In this document: one piece after another, positions 1 to 6,776 of the stretch
Layout of the letters: the number at the start of each line of letters is the position of its first letter
Position numbering within the stretch: position 1 is the first letter of the stretch
Source of the DNA: Spirochaetaceae bacterium
GTDB taxonomy: Bacteria > Spirochaetota > Spirochaetia > Treponematales > Treponemataceae
Assembly: GCA_017622135.1 (NCBI GenBank)
Contig: JAGARR010000046.1
Span: 62,001-126,000, forward strand
Reading direction: 5' to 3'
DNA: 64,000 nt
Program-made: the position numbers and the translations under genes
The notes under the pieces: model-generated
The model's input: the letters and a program-made list of their open reading frames with translations, nothing else
What the model was told of the DNA's origin: nothing
Databases searched by the model: none

Positions 1-32
1 GCTGGCGTGTCTACCAATTCCACCATCGCCGC
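1..32 (-). tRNA. tRNA-Leu, 5' part only (cut by window edge)
   Basis: Read on the minus strand these bases give acceptor arm GCGGCGA, then TG, then a D-arm with the loop AATTGGTAGA followed by CACGC. That D-loop and spacing are typical of leucine tRNAs (class II). The 5' end is at 32; anticodon, variable arm and 3' end lie outside the window, so the isoacceptor cannot be named. Confidence 0.85.
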
Positions 33-97
33 TCGTGTTAACTTAATAACAGGCACGATGATATCACAATGACAGCTTTATGTCAAGCAAATTCCCC

Positions 98-2143
98 TCA
101 ATATGTAGAGCCAAGTCCACCGGGCTTTACCTGGAAGTGGCTGAACTCCATGCCAAAGGAGGCCCGCCCCTGGGTGACGGAGCGCAGGTTGGTGGAGAAG
201 CCGAACATCTTGGCCATGGGAGCCTGGGCGTGGATGATGTCTCCCCCCGCCTTGTCCTCCAGGCTCAGGATGATGCCGCCTCGCTGGGTCACCTGGCTCA
301 TGGCATCCCCCACAAAGTCCTTGGGACAGACAATGTCCACGTTCATCACCGGCTCCAGCAGCTCAGGATTCGCCTTGCTACACACCGCATCGAAGGCGGC
401 CACCGCACAGGCCTCGAAGGCGAAGGTAGTGGAGGCAAGCTCGTCATACTCCAAATCAGTGACGGTGACGGCAATGTCGGTGCAGGGATAGCCGTACCTG
501 ATGCCGGCTCCAAAGGAATTCTCGATGCCCCGCTGCACTGCCTCCAGAATCTCGTCAGGGACGCTGCCCTTCTTGACGGTGCATTCGTAGCTGTTGTCGC
601 TGCCCGTCTCTCGTGGCTCCACCTGGAGGGTGACGCCCGCCTTGTTCTCCTTGCCCCCAAGGACACGGTCGTACTGCTCCCTGTGGCTGGCGGCGGCGGT
701 GACGGACTCACGATAGGTAACCTGGGGTGAGCCGACACGGGCCTCCACCTTGAAGTCCTCCAGCATACGGGTAACCAGCACGTCCAGGTGCAGCTCCCCC
801 ATGCCGGAGATGATGAGCTGTCCTGTCTCGGCATCCTCACGGGAGGTGAAGGTGGGGTCCTCTTTAGAAAGGATTTCCAGCGTCTCCTTGAGGCGGTCCC
901 GGTCTGAAAGGGTGGCTGGCTCCACTGCCACAGAGATAACCGGCTCCGGAAAGTTCATGTCCTCCAGCAGCACCGGCATTCCCTCGCTTCCCAGGGTATC
1001 TCCCGTCTGGGCCAGCTTGAGCCCGATGAACACGGCGATGTCACCGGCGGAAACGCTGTCCATTGGCTCGCTCTTGTTGGAGTGCATCCGCAGGATGCGG
1101 TTCACCCGCTCCCGCTTCTTCTTGCCCACATTGAACACCTGCTCCCCAGCCTTTATCTTGCCGGAATACATGCGGACGTAGCAGAGGCTGCCCGCCTCAC
1201 GGTCATGCTGAATCTTGAACACCAGGCCCAGGGCAGTGCCGTCGGGGGAGCAGGGAATCTCCACCATCTCCTCCTTCTTGACATGGAGACCTTTGGCAGG
1301 AGGAATTTCATCCGGGGCAGGAAGATAGTCTACGATAGCATCGATGAGGGGCTGCACACCGGTGTTGCGGCGGCTGGCCCCGCAGAGGAAGGGAACGAAG
1401 GCACGGGCGATGGTGCCCCGGCGGATTTCCCTTACCAGGGTTTCAAGAGGGATTTCTTCCCCCATCAAAAAAAGCTCGGCAATCTCATCGTTGTGGGCGG
1501 CAATCTCATCCACCAGCCTTTCCCGCCACTCACTTGCCAGCTCAAGCCGCTCTGGAGCCACATCGCACTCCGTCATCTTCTCTCCCTCGGAGGCAGCATC
1601 CCAGCGGATTTCCTTCATCCGCAGCAGGTCGATGACCCCCTCGAAGTCGCCGCCGGAGCCAATGGGAAGCTGCAATGCCACCGTAGCGCAGCCGAACTTT
1701 TCCTTTACGTCCGCCATGGCAGCGAAGAAGTCCGCCCCGATGCGGTCCATCTTGTTCACAAAGCAGATGCGGGGGACCTGGTACTCGTCGGCCTGGTGCC
1801 ACACCGTCTCGGTCTGGGGCTGCACGCCGCCCACCGCACAGATGACAGCCACCGCTCCGTCCAGCACCCGCAGGGAGCGCTCCACCTCGGCGGTAAAGTC
1901 CACGTGGCCGGGGGTGTCGATGATGTTAATCTGGTGGTCCCGCCACCAGGTTGTGGTGGCCGCCGACTGGATGGTGATGCCCCGCTCCTGCTCCTGGCTC
2001 ATCCAGTCCATGGTGGCGGCTCCGTCGTCAATCTCGCCGATTCGATGTATCTTTCCAGTATAATAGAGAATACGTTCCGTGGTTGTTGTTTTGCCCGCAT
2101 CGATATGGGCCATGATTCCTATATTTCTCATCTGTGACAGCAT
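98..2143 (-). CDS. fusA: Translation elongation factor G
   Basis: 681 aa, full length for EF-G, the GTPase that moves tRNAs and mRNA through the ribosome (some spirochaetal paralogues act in ribosome recycling instead). G-domain motifs are intact: [11 protein letters not shown] (P-loop, about residues 12-22), a switch II DTPGH and NKMD for guanine recognition, followed by the usual domain II and the GELHLDV motif of the C-terminal half. The ATG at 2143 is preferred because a consensus promoter ends 8 nt before it, implying a leaderless mRNA; ATG 2131 ([10 protein letters not shown]) is the alternative, and neither has a Shine-Dalgarno sequence. The gene is followed after 65 nt by tRNA-Leu on the same strand. 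I cannot tell which of the spirochaetal EF-G paralogues this is. Confidence 0.95.
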   Translation of the reverse strand: MLSQMRNIGIMAHIDAGKTTTTERILYYTGKIHRIGEIDDGAATMDWMSQEQERGITIQSAATTTWWRDHQINIIDTPGHVDFTAEVERSLRVLDGAVAVICAVGGVQPQTETVWHQADEYQVPRICFVNKMDRIGADFFAAMADVKEKFGCATVALQLPIGSGGDFEGVIDLLRMKEIRWDAASEGEKMTECDVAPERLELASEWRERLVDEIAAHNDEIAELFLMGEEIPLETLVREIRRGTIARAFVPFLCGASRRNTGVQPLIDAIVDYLPAPDEIPPAKGLHVKKEEMVEIPCSPDGTALGLVFKIQHDREAGSLCYVRMYSGKIKAGEQVFNVGKKKRERVNRILRMHSNKSEPMDSVSAGDIAVFIGLKLAQTGDTLGSEGMPVLLEDMNFPEPVISVAVEPATLSDRDRLKETLEILSKEDPTFTSREDAETGQLIISGMGELHLDVLVTRMLEDFKVEARVGSPQVTYRESVTAAASHREQYDRVLGGKENKAGVTLQVEPRETGSDNSYECTVKKGSVPDEILEAVQRGIENSFGAGIRYGYPCTDIAVTVTDLEYDELASTTFAFEACAVAAFDAVCSKANPELLEPVMNVDIVCPKDFVGDAMSQVTQRGGIILSLEDKAGGDIIHAQAPMAKMFGFSTNLRSVTQGRASFGMEFSHFQVKPGGLGSTY

Positions 2144-2151
2144 AATGGAAG

Positions 2152-2180
2152 ATAATAATGGAAAAGGCGGTTTTTCTCAA
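2152..2180 (-). promoter_or_regulatory. Promoter of fusA (leaderless configuration)
   Basis: Minus strand TTGAGA (2180-2175), 17-nt spacer, TATTAT (2157-2152), then 8 nt to the ATG at 2143. Each hexamer matches the sigma-70 consensus at 5 of 6 positions. The predicted transcription start falls on or next to the start codon. Confidence 0.65.
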
Positions 2181-2261
2181 GGGCGGGGAATCGGACGCTG
2201 GGACTTGGCGGGAGATGGATTCTCGCTCAGCGGGCAGCCTCGCAGCCACCGAGGAACAACT

Positions 2262-2307
2262 GCATGGGCTTAGTCCGACTGACCGCATGGGCCCAGAGCG
2301 ACCGACC
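2262..2307. repeat. Two-copy 23-bp tandem repeat between fusA and the ATPase gene
   Basis: Units 2262-2284 and 2285-2307 both begin GCATGGGC and end GAC-GACC, agreeing at 18 of 23 positions. They lie in the 238-bp gap downstream of the P-type ATPase gene. The rest of the gap holds a possible stem GGAGTGG/CCACTCC (about 2320-2351) without a U-tract, and a doubled CTCCTATCTCCT phrase (2346-2373). The 23-bp period is the same as in the arrays near 43.6 kb. Confidence 0.5.
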
Positions 2308-2381
2308 ACATACAACAAGGAGTGGGGAACAAACGCTTGCTCTCCACTCCTATCTCCTAACTCCTATCTCCTGTACAGCTC

Positions 2382-5000
2382 CTAGCCCCGCACCTTGTCC
2401 CGAATCGCCTTCACCATCTGGATCACCAGGGTGGGCAGGAAGGCCAGGCCAAGGATGGACAGCAGTTGGCTCCTGTCCAAGGCCGCCACGGAGAACAGCC
2501 TGCTCAAGACCGGCACCACCATCACCAGAGCCAGCAGCACCACCCCCGCCAGGAAGGCCCAGATGCTCCAGGTGTTGCTGGTGAACTTGATGGCAAAAAT
2601 CGACTTGTCACTGCGGCAGTTGAAGCCGTGGAAGAGCCTCGCCAGGGTGAGGGTGGCGAAGGCGCAGGTGCTGGCGTACATGGCCGACTCCCGGAATCCA
2701 AGGTAGAAGGCCACCATGGTGACGGCGGCAATGGGCAGGGCATAGGCCAAAAGCAGGCTGGCAAATCCCCTGTTCAGGAAGCCCTTCTTGGGGTCGCGGG
2801 GCTTGTTCCGCAGGAGGCTGCGGTCGGAGGGCTCCATCCCGATGGCCAGGGCCGGCAGGGAGTCGGTGAGCAGGTTGATGAACAGCAGGTGCACCGGCTC
2901 AAAGGGGGTGGGCAGGGCCGCGAAGGAGCAGAACAGCACCACCAGGATGGCCGCCAGGTTTCCCGACAGCAGGAACTGGATGGCGTTGAGGATGTTGCGG
3001 TAGACGTTGCGGCCGTTCAGCACCGCCTTGATGATGGTGGCAAAGTTGTCGTCCACCAGAATCATGGCGGCGGCATCCTTGGAGACCTCCGTCCCGGTGA
3101 TTCCCATGGCCACGCCGATGTCCGCCTTCTTGAGGGCGGGAGCGTCGTTCACGCCGTCGCCGGTCATGGACACGATGCGGCCCTTCCGCTGCCAGGCATC
3201 CACAATGCGGATCTTGTTCTCCGGGGAGACACGGGCGTAGACACTCACCCGCTCCAGCACCTCGTCCAGCTCCCGGTCGCTCAGCTTGTCCAGCTCCTGC
3301 CCGGTGAGGGCCAGGTCCCCCTCGCAGAAGATGCCAATCTGCCGGGCGATGGCGGTGGCCGTCACCTTGTGGTCGCCGGTAATCATCACCGTGCGGATGC
3401 CCGCCTGCCGTGCATCCTCCACTGCGGCAATGGACTCAGGCCGGGGCGGATCCACCATGGACACTAGGCCACAGAAGGTGTAGCTGTTCTCCCCCGTTGC
3501 CGCCAGGGTCTCCCCCGCCGCCAGCTCCTTGTAGGCAAAGGCCAGCACCCGCAGGCCGTTCTCGGAGAAGGCTCGGTTCTGCTCCTGGATGCGGTCCCGG
3601 TCGGCAGCCGTCATGGGACGCACCCCCTCCGCCGTCAGGATGCTGACGGAACGATCCAGCAGCACGTCCAGCGCCCCCTTGGTGAACACGGTGGAAACAC
3701 CCTCCACCAGATAGCGGGTGCTCATGAGCTTGCGGTCGGAGTCAAAGGCAATCTCCTCCAGCCGCTCCATGCTGCCCCGGAAATGGCTCTCGTCAATGCC
3801 AGCCCGGCCAAGGTTTGCCTGCCGGGCCATGGACAGGAGGCAGTACTCCGTGGGGTCGCCGATTCCCACCCCGTCCTTGATGGAGGAGTCGTTGTTCAGC
3901 ATGGCATTGTACAGCAGCAGGGCGTGGGGCTTCCGGCTGAACTCCAGGTCCTGAGCACGGAGGCACACGCCGTCCACGTAAATCTCCTGCACCGTCATCT
4001 TGTTCTGGGTGAGGGTGCCCGTATTGTCCGAGCAGATGACCGAGACGGAGCCCAGGGACTCCACCGCCTTCAGCTCCTTGATGATGGCGTTCTCCGTGGC
4101 CATCTTCCGGGTTCCCATGGCCTGCACGATGGTGACGATGGAGCTCAAGGCCTCAGGGATTGCCGCCACCGCCAGGGCCACGGCGAACATCAGGGAGTCC
4201 AGAATGGGCTGCCCCTGCCACAGGCGAAGGCCAAAGACCAGGCCGCTGATGACCATGATGATGACGGCCAGCTTCTTGCCGAAGTCGTCCAGGCTCTTCT
4301 GGAGGGGCGTCTTCTTCTGGCTGGTGTCGTTCATCAGCTGGGCAATCTTTCCCATCTCCGTGGCCATACCGGTTCCCGTCACCAGCACGGTGGCCCGTCC
4401 GTAGGTCACCAGGCTTCCTGAGTACACCATGTTCACCCGGTCGCCCAAGGGCAGGTCGTCGGCTATGTCCACGTCCTTCTTGTCCACATTGGTGGACTCG
4501 CCGGTGAGGGAGCTCTCGTTCACCTGCAGGGAAAAATTCTGCACGATGCGGCCGTCGGCCACAATCATGTCCCCCGCCTCCAGCAGCACGATGTCACCCC
4601 GCACCACATCCTTGGAGGCAATCTCCTGCTTCACCCCGTCCCGCAGCACCTTTACGTGGGGGGACGACAGGGCCTTGAGGGAGGCCAGGGACTTCTCCGC
4701 CTTCACGTACTGGACGGTCCCCAGCACGGCGTTCAGGATGATGACGGCAAAGATGACGATGGTGCTCTCCATGTTTCCCGACACCATGGAGATGACAGCC
4801 GCCACAATGAGGATGATGACCAGCAGGTCGGCGAACTGCCCCAAGAACACGGAGAGCACGCTCCGCCGCTGCGACTCCTGCAGGACGTTCTCCCCGTCCC
4901 GTCGCAGGATTTCCTGAGCCTGTCCGCTTGACAGGCCGGCACCAATGTCCACACCGGCCAGCAGCTCATCCTTGCTGACCTGGTACGTCTCCTTCGCCAT
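2382..5000 (-). CDS. P-type cation-transporting ATPase (probable Mn2+/Ca2+ exporter)
   Basis: 872 aa inner-membrane pump of the type II (calcium ATPase-like) P-ATPase family, of usual length. Visible in order: N-terminal cation-ATPase domain, SLTGEST actuator loop, membrane motif AAIPEALSS, phosphorylation loop CSDNTGTLTQNKM (D325), TKGA nucleotide-binding loop, MITGDHK, TGDGVNDAP hinge, and C-terminal membrane helices. Oddity: the near-invariant lysine of DKTGT is Asn326 (codon AAT at 4025-4023), a residue normally needed for nucleotide/phosphate chemistry, so activity is uncertain. Metal choice is inferred from the yybP-ykoY Mn2+ riboswitch and terminator directly upstream; this RNA class controls Mn2+ exporters, including P-type ATPases. 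Monocistronic as far as seen. Confidence 0.9.
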   Translation of the reverse strand: MAKETYQVSKDELLAGVDIGAGLSSGQAQEILRRDGENVLQESQRRSVLSVFLGQFADLLVIILIVAAVISMVSGNMESTIVIFAVIILNAVLGTVQYVKAEKSLASLKALSSPHVKVLRDGVKQEIASKDVVRGDIVLLEAGDMIVADGRIVQNFSLQVNESSLTGESTNVDKKDVDIADDLPLGDRVNMVYSGSLVTYGRATVLVTGTGMATEMGKIAQLMNDTSQKKTPLQKSLDDFGKKLAVIIMVISGLVFGLRLWQGQPILDSLMFAVALAVAAIPEALSSIVTIVQAMGTRKMATENAIIKELKAVESLGSVSVICSDNTGTLTQNKMTVQEIYVDGVCLRAQDLEFSRKPHALLLYNAMLNNDSSIKDGVGIGDPTEYCLLSMARQANLGRAGIDESHFRGSMERLEEIAFDSDRKLMSTRYLVEGVSTVFTKGALDVLLDRSVSILTAEGVRPMTAADRDRIQEQNRAFSENGLRVLAFAYKELAAGETLAATGENSYTFCGLVSMVDPPRPESIAAVEDARQAGIRTVMITGDHKVTATAIARQIGIFCEGDLALTGQELDKLSDRELDEVLERVSVYARVSPENKIRIVDAWQRKGRIVSMTGDGVNDAPALKKADIGVAMGITGTEVSKDAAAMILVDDNFATIIKAVLNGRNVYRNILNAIQFLLSGNLAAILVVLFCSFAALPTPFEPVHLLFINLLTDSLPALAIGMEPSDRSLLRNKPRDPKKGFLNRGFASLLLAYALPIAAVTMVAFYLGFRESAMYASTCAFATLTLARLFHGFNCRSDKSIFAIKFTSNTWSIWAFLAGVVLLALVMVVPVLSRLFSVAALDRSQLLSILGLAFLPTLVIQMVKAIRDKVRG

Positions 5001-5053
5001 GATTCACCTCCGTATGCTCCCGAAAGACATGACCACCCCCGGTGCGTGAGAAT

Positions 5054-5107
5054 AAAAAAAGACCCCTGCATACCGTCCATACATAATGATACCGTATGCA
5101 AAAGGTC
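5054..5107 (-). terminator. Riboswitch-controlled intrinsic terminator in the ATPase leader
   Basis: On the minus strand GACC..TGCATAC (5107 side) pairs with GTATGCA..GGTC (5061 side) and is followed by seven Ts (5060-5054). It lies 54 nt before the ATPase ATG, so it attenuates that gene. Its 5' arm includes CCTTTT, which is also the 3' strand of aptamer helix P1, making the two structures mutually exclusive. Confidence 0.85.
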
Positions 5108-5200
5108 TTGTTCAAACCTGCCCAATGCCCGGTTTCCGCAACAGGAAACGTGATGACGATCATTGGGACACACAAGCTGTGTGCAACTACTCCCCTTTTG
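5098..5200 (-). promoter_or_regulatory. yybP-ykoY (Mn2+-sensing) riboswitch aptamer
   Basis: Minus-strand RNA shows the conserved elements in order: AAAAGGGGAGTAG (5' P1 and L1, 5199-5187), a small hairpin with ACACA/TGTGT arms, CAATGATCGTCATCACG with a pairing CATTGGG further on, a GTTTCC/GGAAAC hairpin followed by CCGGGC, and AACAAGACCTTTTGC closing P1 by CCTTTT. This fits the established yybP-ykoY consensus, which binds Mn2+ between loops L1 and L3. The layout predicts a ligand-ON switch: Mn2+ stabilises P1 and prevents the overlapping terminator. A TATAGT at 5217-5212 is a possible -10 box, but I see no good -35. Confidence 0.9.
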
Positions 5201-5297
5201 GTTTTGTACTTACTATACAGTAGAAATTATCACTTTTGCGGGACTTTGTAAAGGGGGACCTTGGAAGCCCACCGGTCTGCGGCATTTTCCCCTGCCG

Positions 5298-5846
5298 CTA
5301 CCAGTCCTCCGCCACACACCGCCAGGCTGCCACCAGGCGCTCCAGGGAACAGGAGGCGTTGGCGGGGCTGGTGGAGGGAAGGCAGATGGCTGGACGCCCG
5401 GTGCGTGGCAAAAGATGCCTCTTGTACAGCTGGTGGGCCTTCTGGCCGTTGGTGTAGATGCGGCTGATGGGGGCGGCGGAGAGAATGGGGCTGATGTCGT
5501 TGGGAACCACCTCGGCAATGCTGCTGTCCGAGGAGCCAGTGACGGTGCAGGAGGCCACCACATCCCACAGGGCCACCCTATGGGCCAAAAGGAAGCGCCG
5601 CCGCTGCTCCACCGTTTCAGGAACCAGCCCCTCCCCCGCCGCAGAATCCCTTGCCACCAAGTCAGAGCCTTCTCCGCAGAAGATGCAGGACAACACCTGC
5701 CAGAAGCGGTTGCGGGGGTGGCCGTAAAAGAAGAGCTCCTGCCGGGAACGGACGGAGGGAAAACTCCCCAGAATCAGGATGCGGGAGTCGGAGTTAAACA
5801 CCGGCGGGATGGGATGAAGAACGGGGGACAGCTCACTGCTCGGCAT
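5298..5846 (-). CDS. DNA-deoxyinosine (hypoxanthine) glycosylase, UDG family 6-like
   Basis: 182 aa, the usual size of the single-domain uracil-DNA-glycosylase superfamily. The N-terminal block LGSFPSVRSRQ..FFYGHPRNRFW and the later LWDVVASCTVTGSSDSSI followed by PNDI are characteristic of the hypoxanthine-DNA glycosylase branch, which excises deaminated adenine in base-excision repair in the cytoplasm. Substrate is inferred from these motifs; Mug-like G:U activity is the alternative. It is separated from the ATPase gene by that gene's riboswitch, so it is probably transcribed on its own. Start taken as ATG 5846; a TTCG hairpin and repeat copy 1 lie immediately upstream. Confidence 0.8.
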   Translation of the reverse strand: MPSSELSPVLHPIPPVFNSDSRILILGSFPSVRSRQELFFYGHPRNRFWQVLSCIFCGEGSDLVARDSAAGEGLVPETVEQRRRFLLAHRVALWDVVASCTVTGSSDSSIAEVVPNDISPILSAAPISRIYTNGQKAHQLYKRHLLPRTGRPAICLPSTSPANASCSLERLVAAWRCVAEDW

Positions 5847-5868
5847 GGTTTGCTCCTTATATTGTCAC

Positions 5869-5943
5869 GGCTTGCTTCGGCAAGCCCAACCGCCCGCAAA
5901 GAGCGCGGCATGGTTTTCTCACTGCAAAGCCGCTTGTTTTCCA
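5869..5943. repeat. Copy 1 of flanking repeat (TTCG hairpin plus 57-bp conserved block)
   Basis: 5869-5886 is a perfect hairpin GGCTTGC-TTCG-GCAAGCC. 5887-5943 is a 57-bp block identical to 6631-6687, containing an inner GCGGC...GCCGC stem. Both copies have the same orientation and bracket the DinJ-YafQ pair. Confidence 0.85.
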
Positions 5944-5972
5944 ATTCCACAGGACGAGGTTTTCCCCGCTGG

Positions 5973-6248
5973 TCAGCCGAACAAATCGGAATGTGTTCCT
6001 GTTGCAGTGGCAGAAAGGATGAGCTCGTCCTCAAAAACCTGATACATCAGGAGACAGTCTGGCTCTATATGGCATTCCCTAAAATCGTGCAAGTTGCCTG
6101 TCAGCTGATGGTCCTTGCATTTTAGCGGGAGTGCCGCTCCAGAAGAAAGCACATCCAAGACGGCAACAAGCTTTGAAATGTCCTTCCCCCGTTTCCGCAT
6201 GAGCCTTACGTCATGCTTCATTTTGTTTGTATAGACAATTTTGTACAA
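5973..6248 (-). CDS. yafQ: YafQ-family mRNA interferase toxin (RelE superfamily)
   Basis: 91 aa. RelE-fold endoribonuclease expected to cut mRNA on the ribosome. The sequence LMRKRGKDISKL, then KDHQLTGNLHDFRECHIEPD, and ATGTHSDLF at the C-terminus match YafQ, including the catalytic-type histidines and aspartates (DH, ECHIEPD, GTHSDLF). The tryptophan usually following EPD is cysteine here, so activity may be altered. Start is TTG at 6248, preceded by GAGGA within the palindrome-containing GGACTAGTCC; it begins 3 nt after the antitoxin stop, giving an antitoxin-toxin operon. Confidence 0.85.
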   Translation of the reverse strand: MYKIVYTNKMKHDVRLMRKRGKDISKLVAVLDVLSSGAALPLKCKDHQLTGNLHDFRECHIEPDCLLMYQVFEDELILSATATGTHSDLFG

Positions 6249-6251
6249 GGA

Positions 6252-6512
6252 CTAGTCCTCTAGCATAGAGTTGACTGCCTCCAGGGCGGTGTCGTATGGA
6301 CCGTGCAGGTTCACCCTGTTTCTTGAGTCCAATAGTGCCCGCTGCAAGGAAAAATCTTCAGTATGCCTAACAGGAAAGGGAATCCCATTGTTTTCTACCG
6401 CAGCCGAAAGGAAGATTCTGATCGCAGTCGAGGTGTCCAAGCCCAAGGACGAGAACAAGGCATCCGCCTTTTGCTTCAACGTCTCGTCAAGCCTCAATTG
6501 AAATGTAGCCAT
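6252..6512 (-). CDS. dinJ: DinJ/RelB-family antitoxin
   Basis: 86 aa from ATG 6512 (MATFQLRLDE), chosen because AGGAG lies 5-8 nt upstream; an in-frame extension to 6566 has no such signal. The N-terminal FQLRLDETLKQKADALFSSLGLD-TSTAIRIFL is the ribbon-helix-helix DNA-binding domain of DinJ/RelB antitoxins, which dimerise, bind their operator and neutralise the toxin with the C-terminal tail. The partner toxin yafQ follows directly. A 13-bp palindrome sits just upstream of the SD and presumably is the operator. Confidence 0.85.
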   Translation of the reverse strand: MATFQLRLDETLKQKADALFSSLGLDTSTAIRIFLSAAVENNGIPFPVRHTEDFSLQRALLDSRNRVNLHGPYDTALEAVNSMLED

Positions 6513-6526
6513 AGCATCTCCTAAAA

Positions 6527-6571
6527 ACCAGTAGCTGGTAAAATAGTACATCATTTGAACAGGCAAAACAA
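6527..6571 (-). promoter_or_regulatory. dinJ-yafQ promoter and operator
   Basis: Minus strand TTGTTT (6571-6566), 17-nt spacer, TACTAT (6548-6543). Immediately downstream lies the inverted repeat ACCAG-CTA-CTGGT (6539-6527), placed where a DinJ-YafQ complex would block transcription. Confidence 0.6.
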
Positions 6572-6616
6572 GGGTCTTGTAATGACAAACAACGGCATTT
6601 ACTCCACAGCACCACG

Positions 6617-6687
6617 TGGCTTCGAGCCAGCAACCGCCCGCAAAGAGCGCGGCATGGTTTTCTCACTGCAAAGCCGCTTGTTTTCCA
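6617..6687. repeat. Copy 2 of flanking repeat
   Basis: TGGCT-TCG-AGCCA hairpin (6617-6629) followed by the 57-bp block 6631-6687, identical to 5887-5943. It runs straight into the 22-bp array. Confidence 0.85.
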
Positions 6688-6776
6688 GTGTGAAACATTT
6701 TGTTTCTCACCGTGAAACATTTTGTTTTCCAGTGCGAAACATTTTGTTTCTCACTGTGAAACATTTTGTTTCATAC
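6688..6776. repeat. Four-unit 22-bp hairpin array
   Basis: Units at about 6691, 6711, 6733 and 6755 each contain GAAAC-ATTTT-GTTTC, a perfect 5-bp stem with 5-nt loop, separated by linkers alternating TCACyG and TCCAGTG. The same linker words occur in the preceding 57-bp block, so the array looks like an extension of that repeat with a different core. The last 26 bp encode the final residues of McrC. Confidence 0.8.

Noticed and set aside
1082-2137. Long plus-strand open frame opposite fusA
   Set aside because: Mirror of EF-G codons; no SD and composition typical of an antisense shadow. The same applies to long frames opposite flhA, mcrC, holB and the surface genes.
4966-5175. Small minus-strand frame (about 69 codons) covering the ATPase leader
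   Set aside because: It runs through the riboswitch and terminator and into the ATPase start in another frame; the RNA structure explains the sequence better.
5887-6687. Insertion sequence or composite transposon
   Set aside because: No transposase frame lies between the repeats and there are no terminal inverted repeats; only the toxin-antitoxin genes are present.
6688-6776. CRISPR array
   Set aside because: Units are 22 bp with near-identical content throughout, no unique spacers, and no cas genes in the window.
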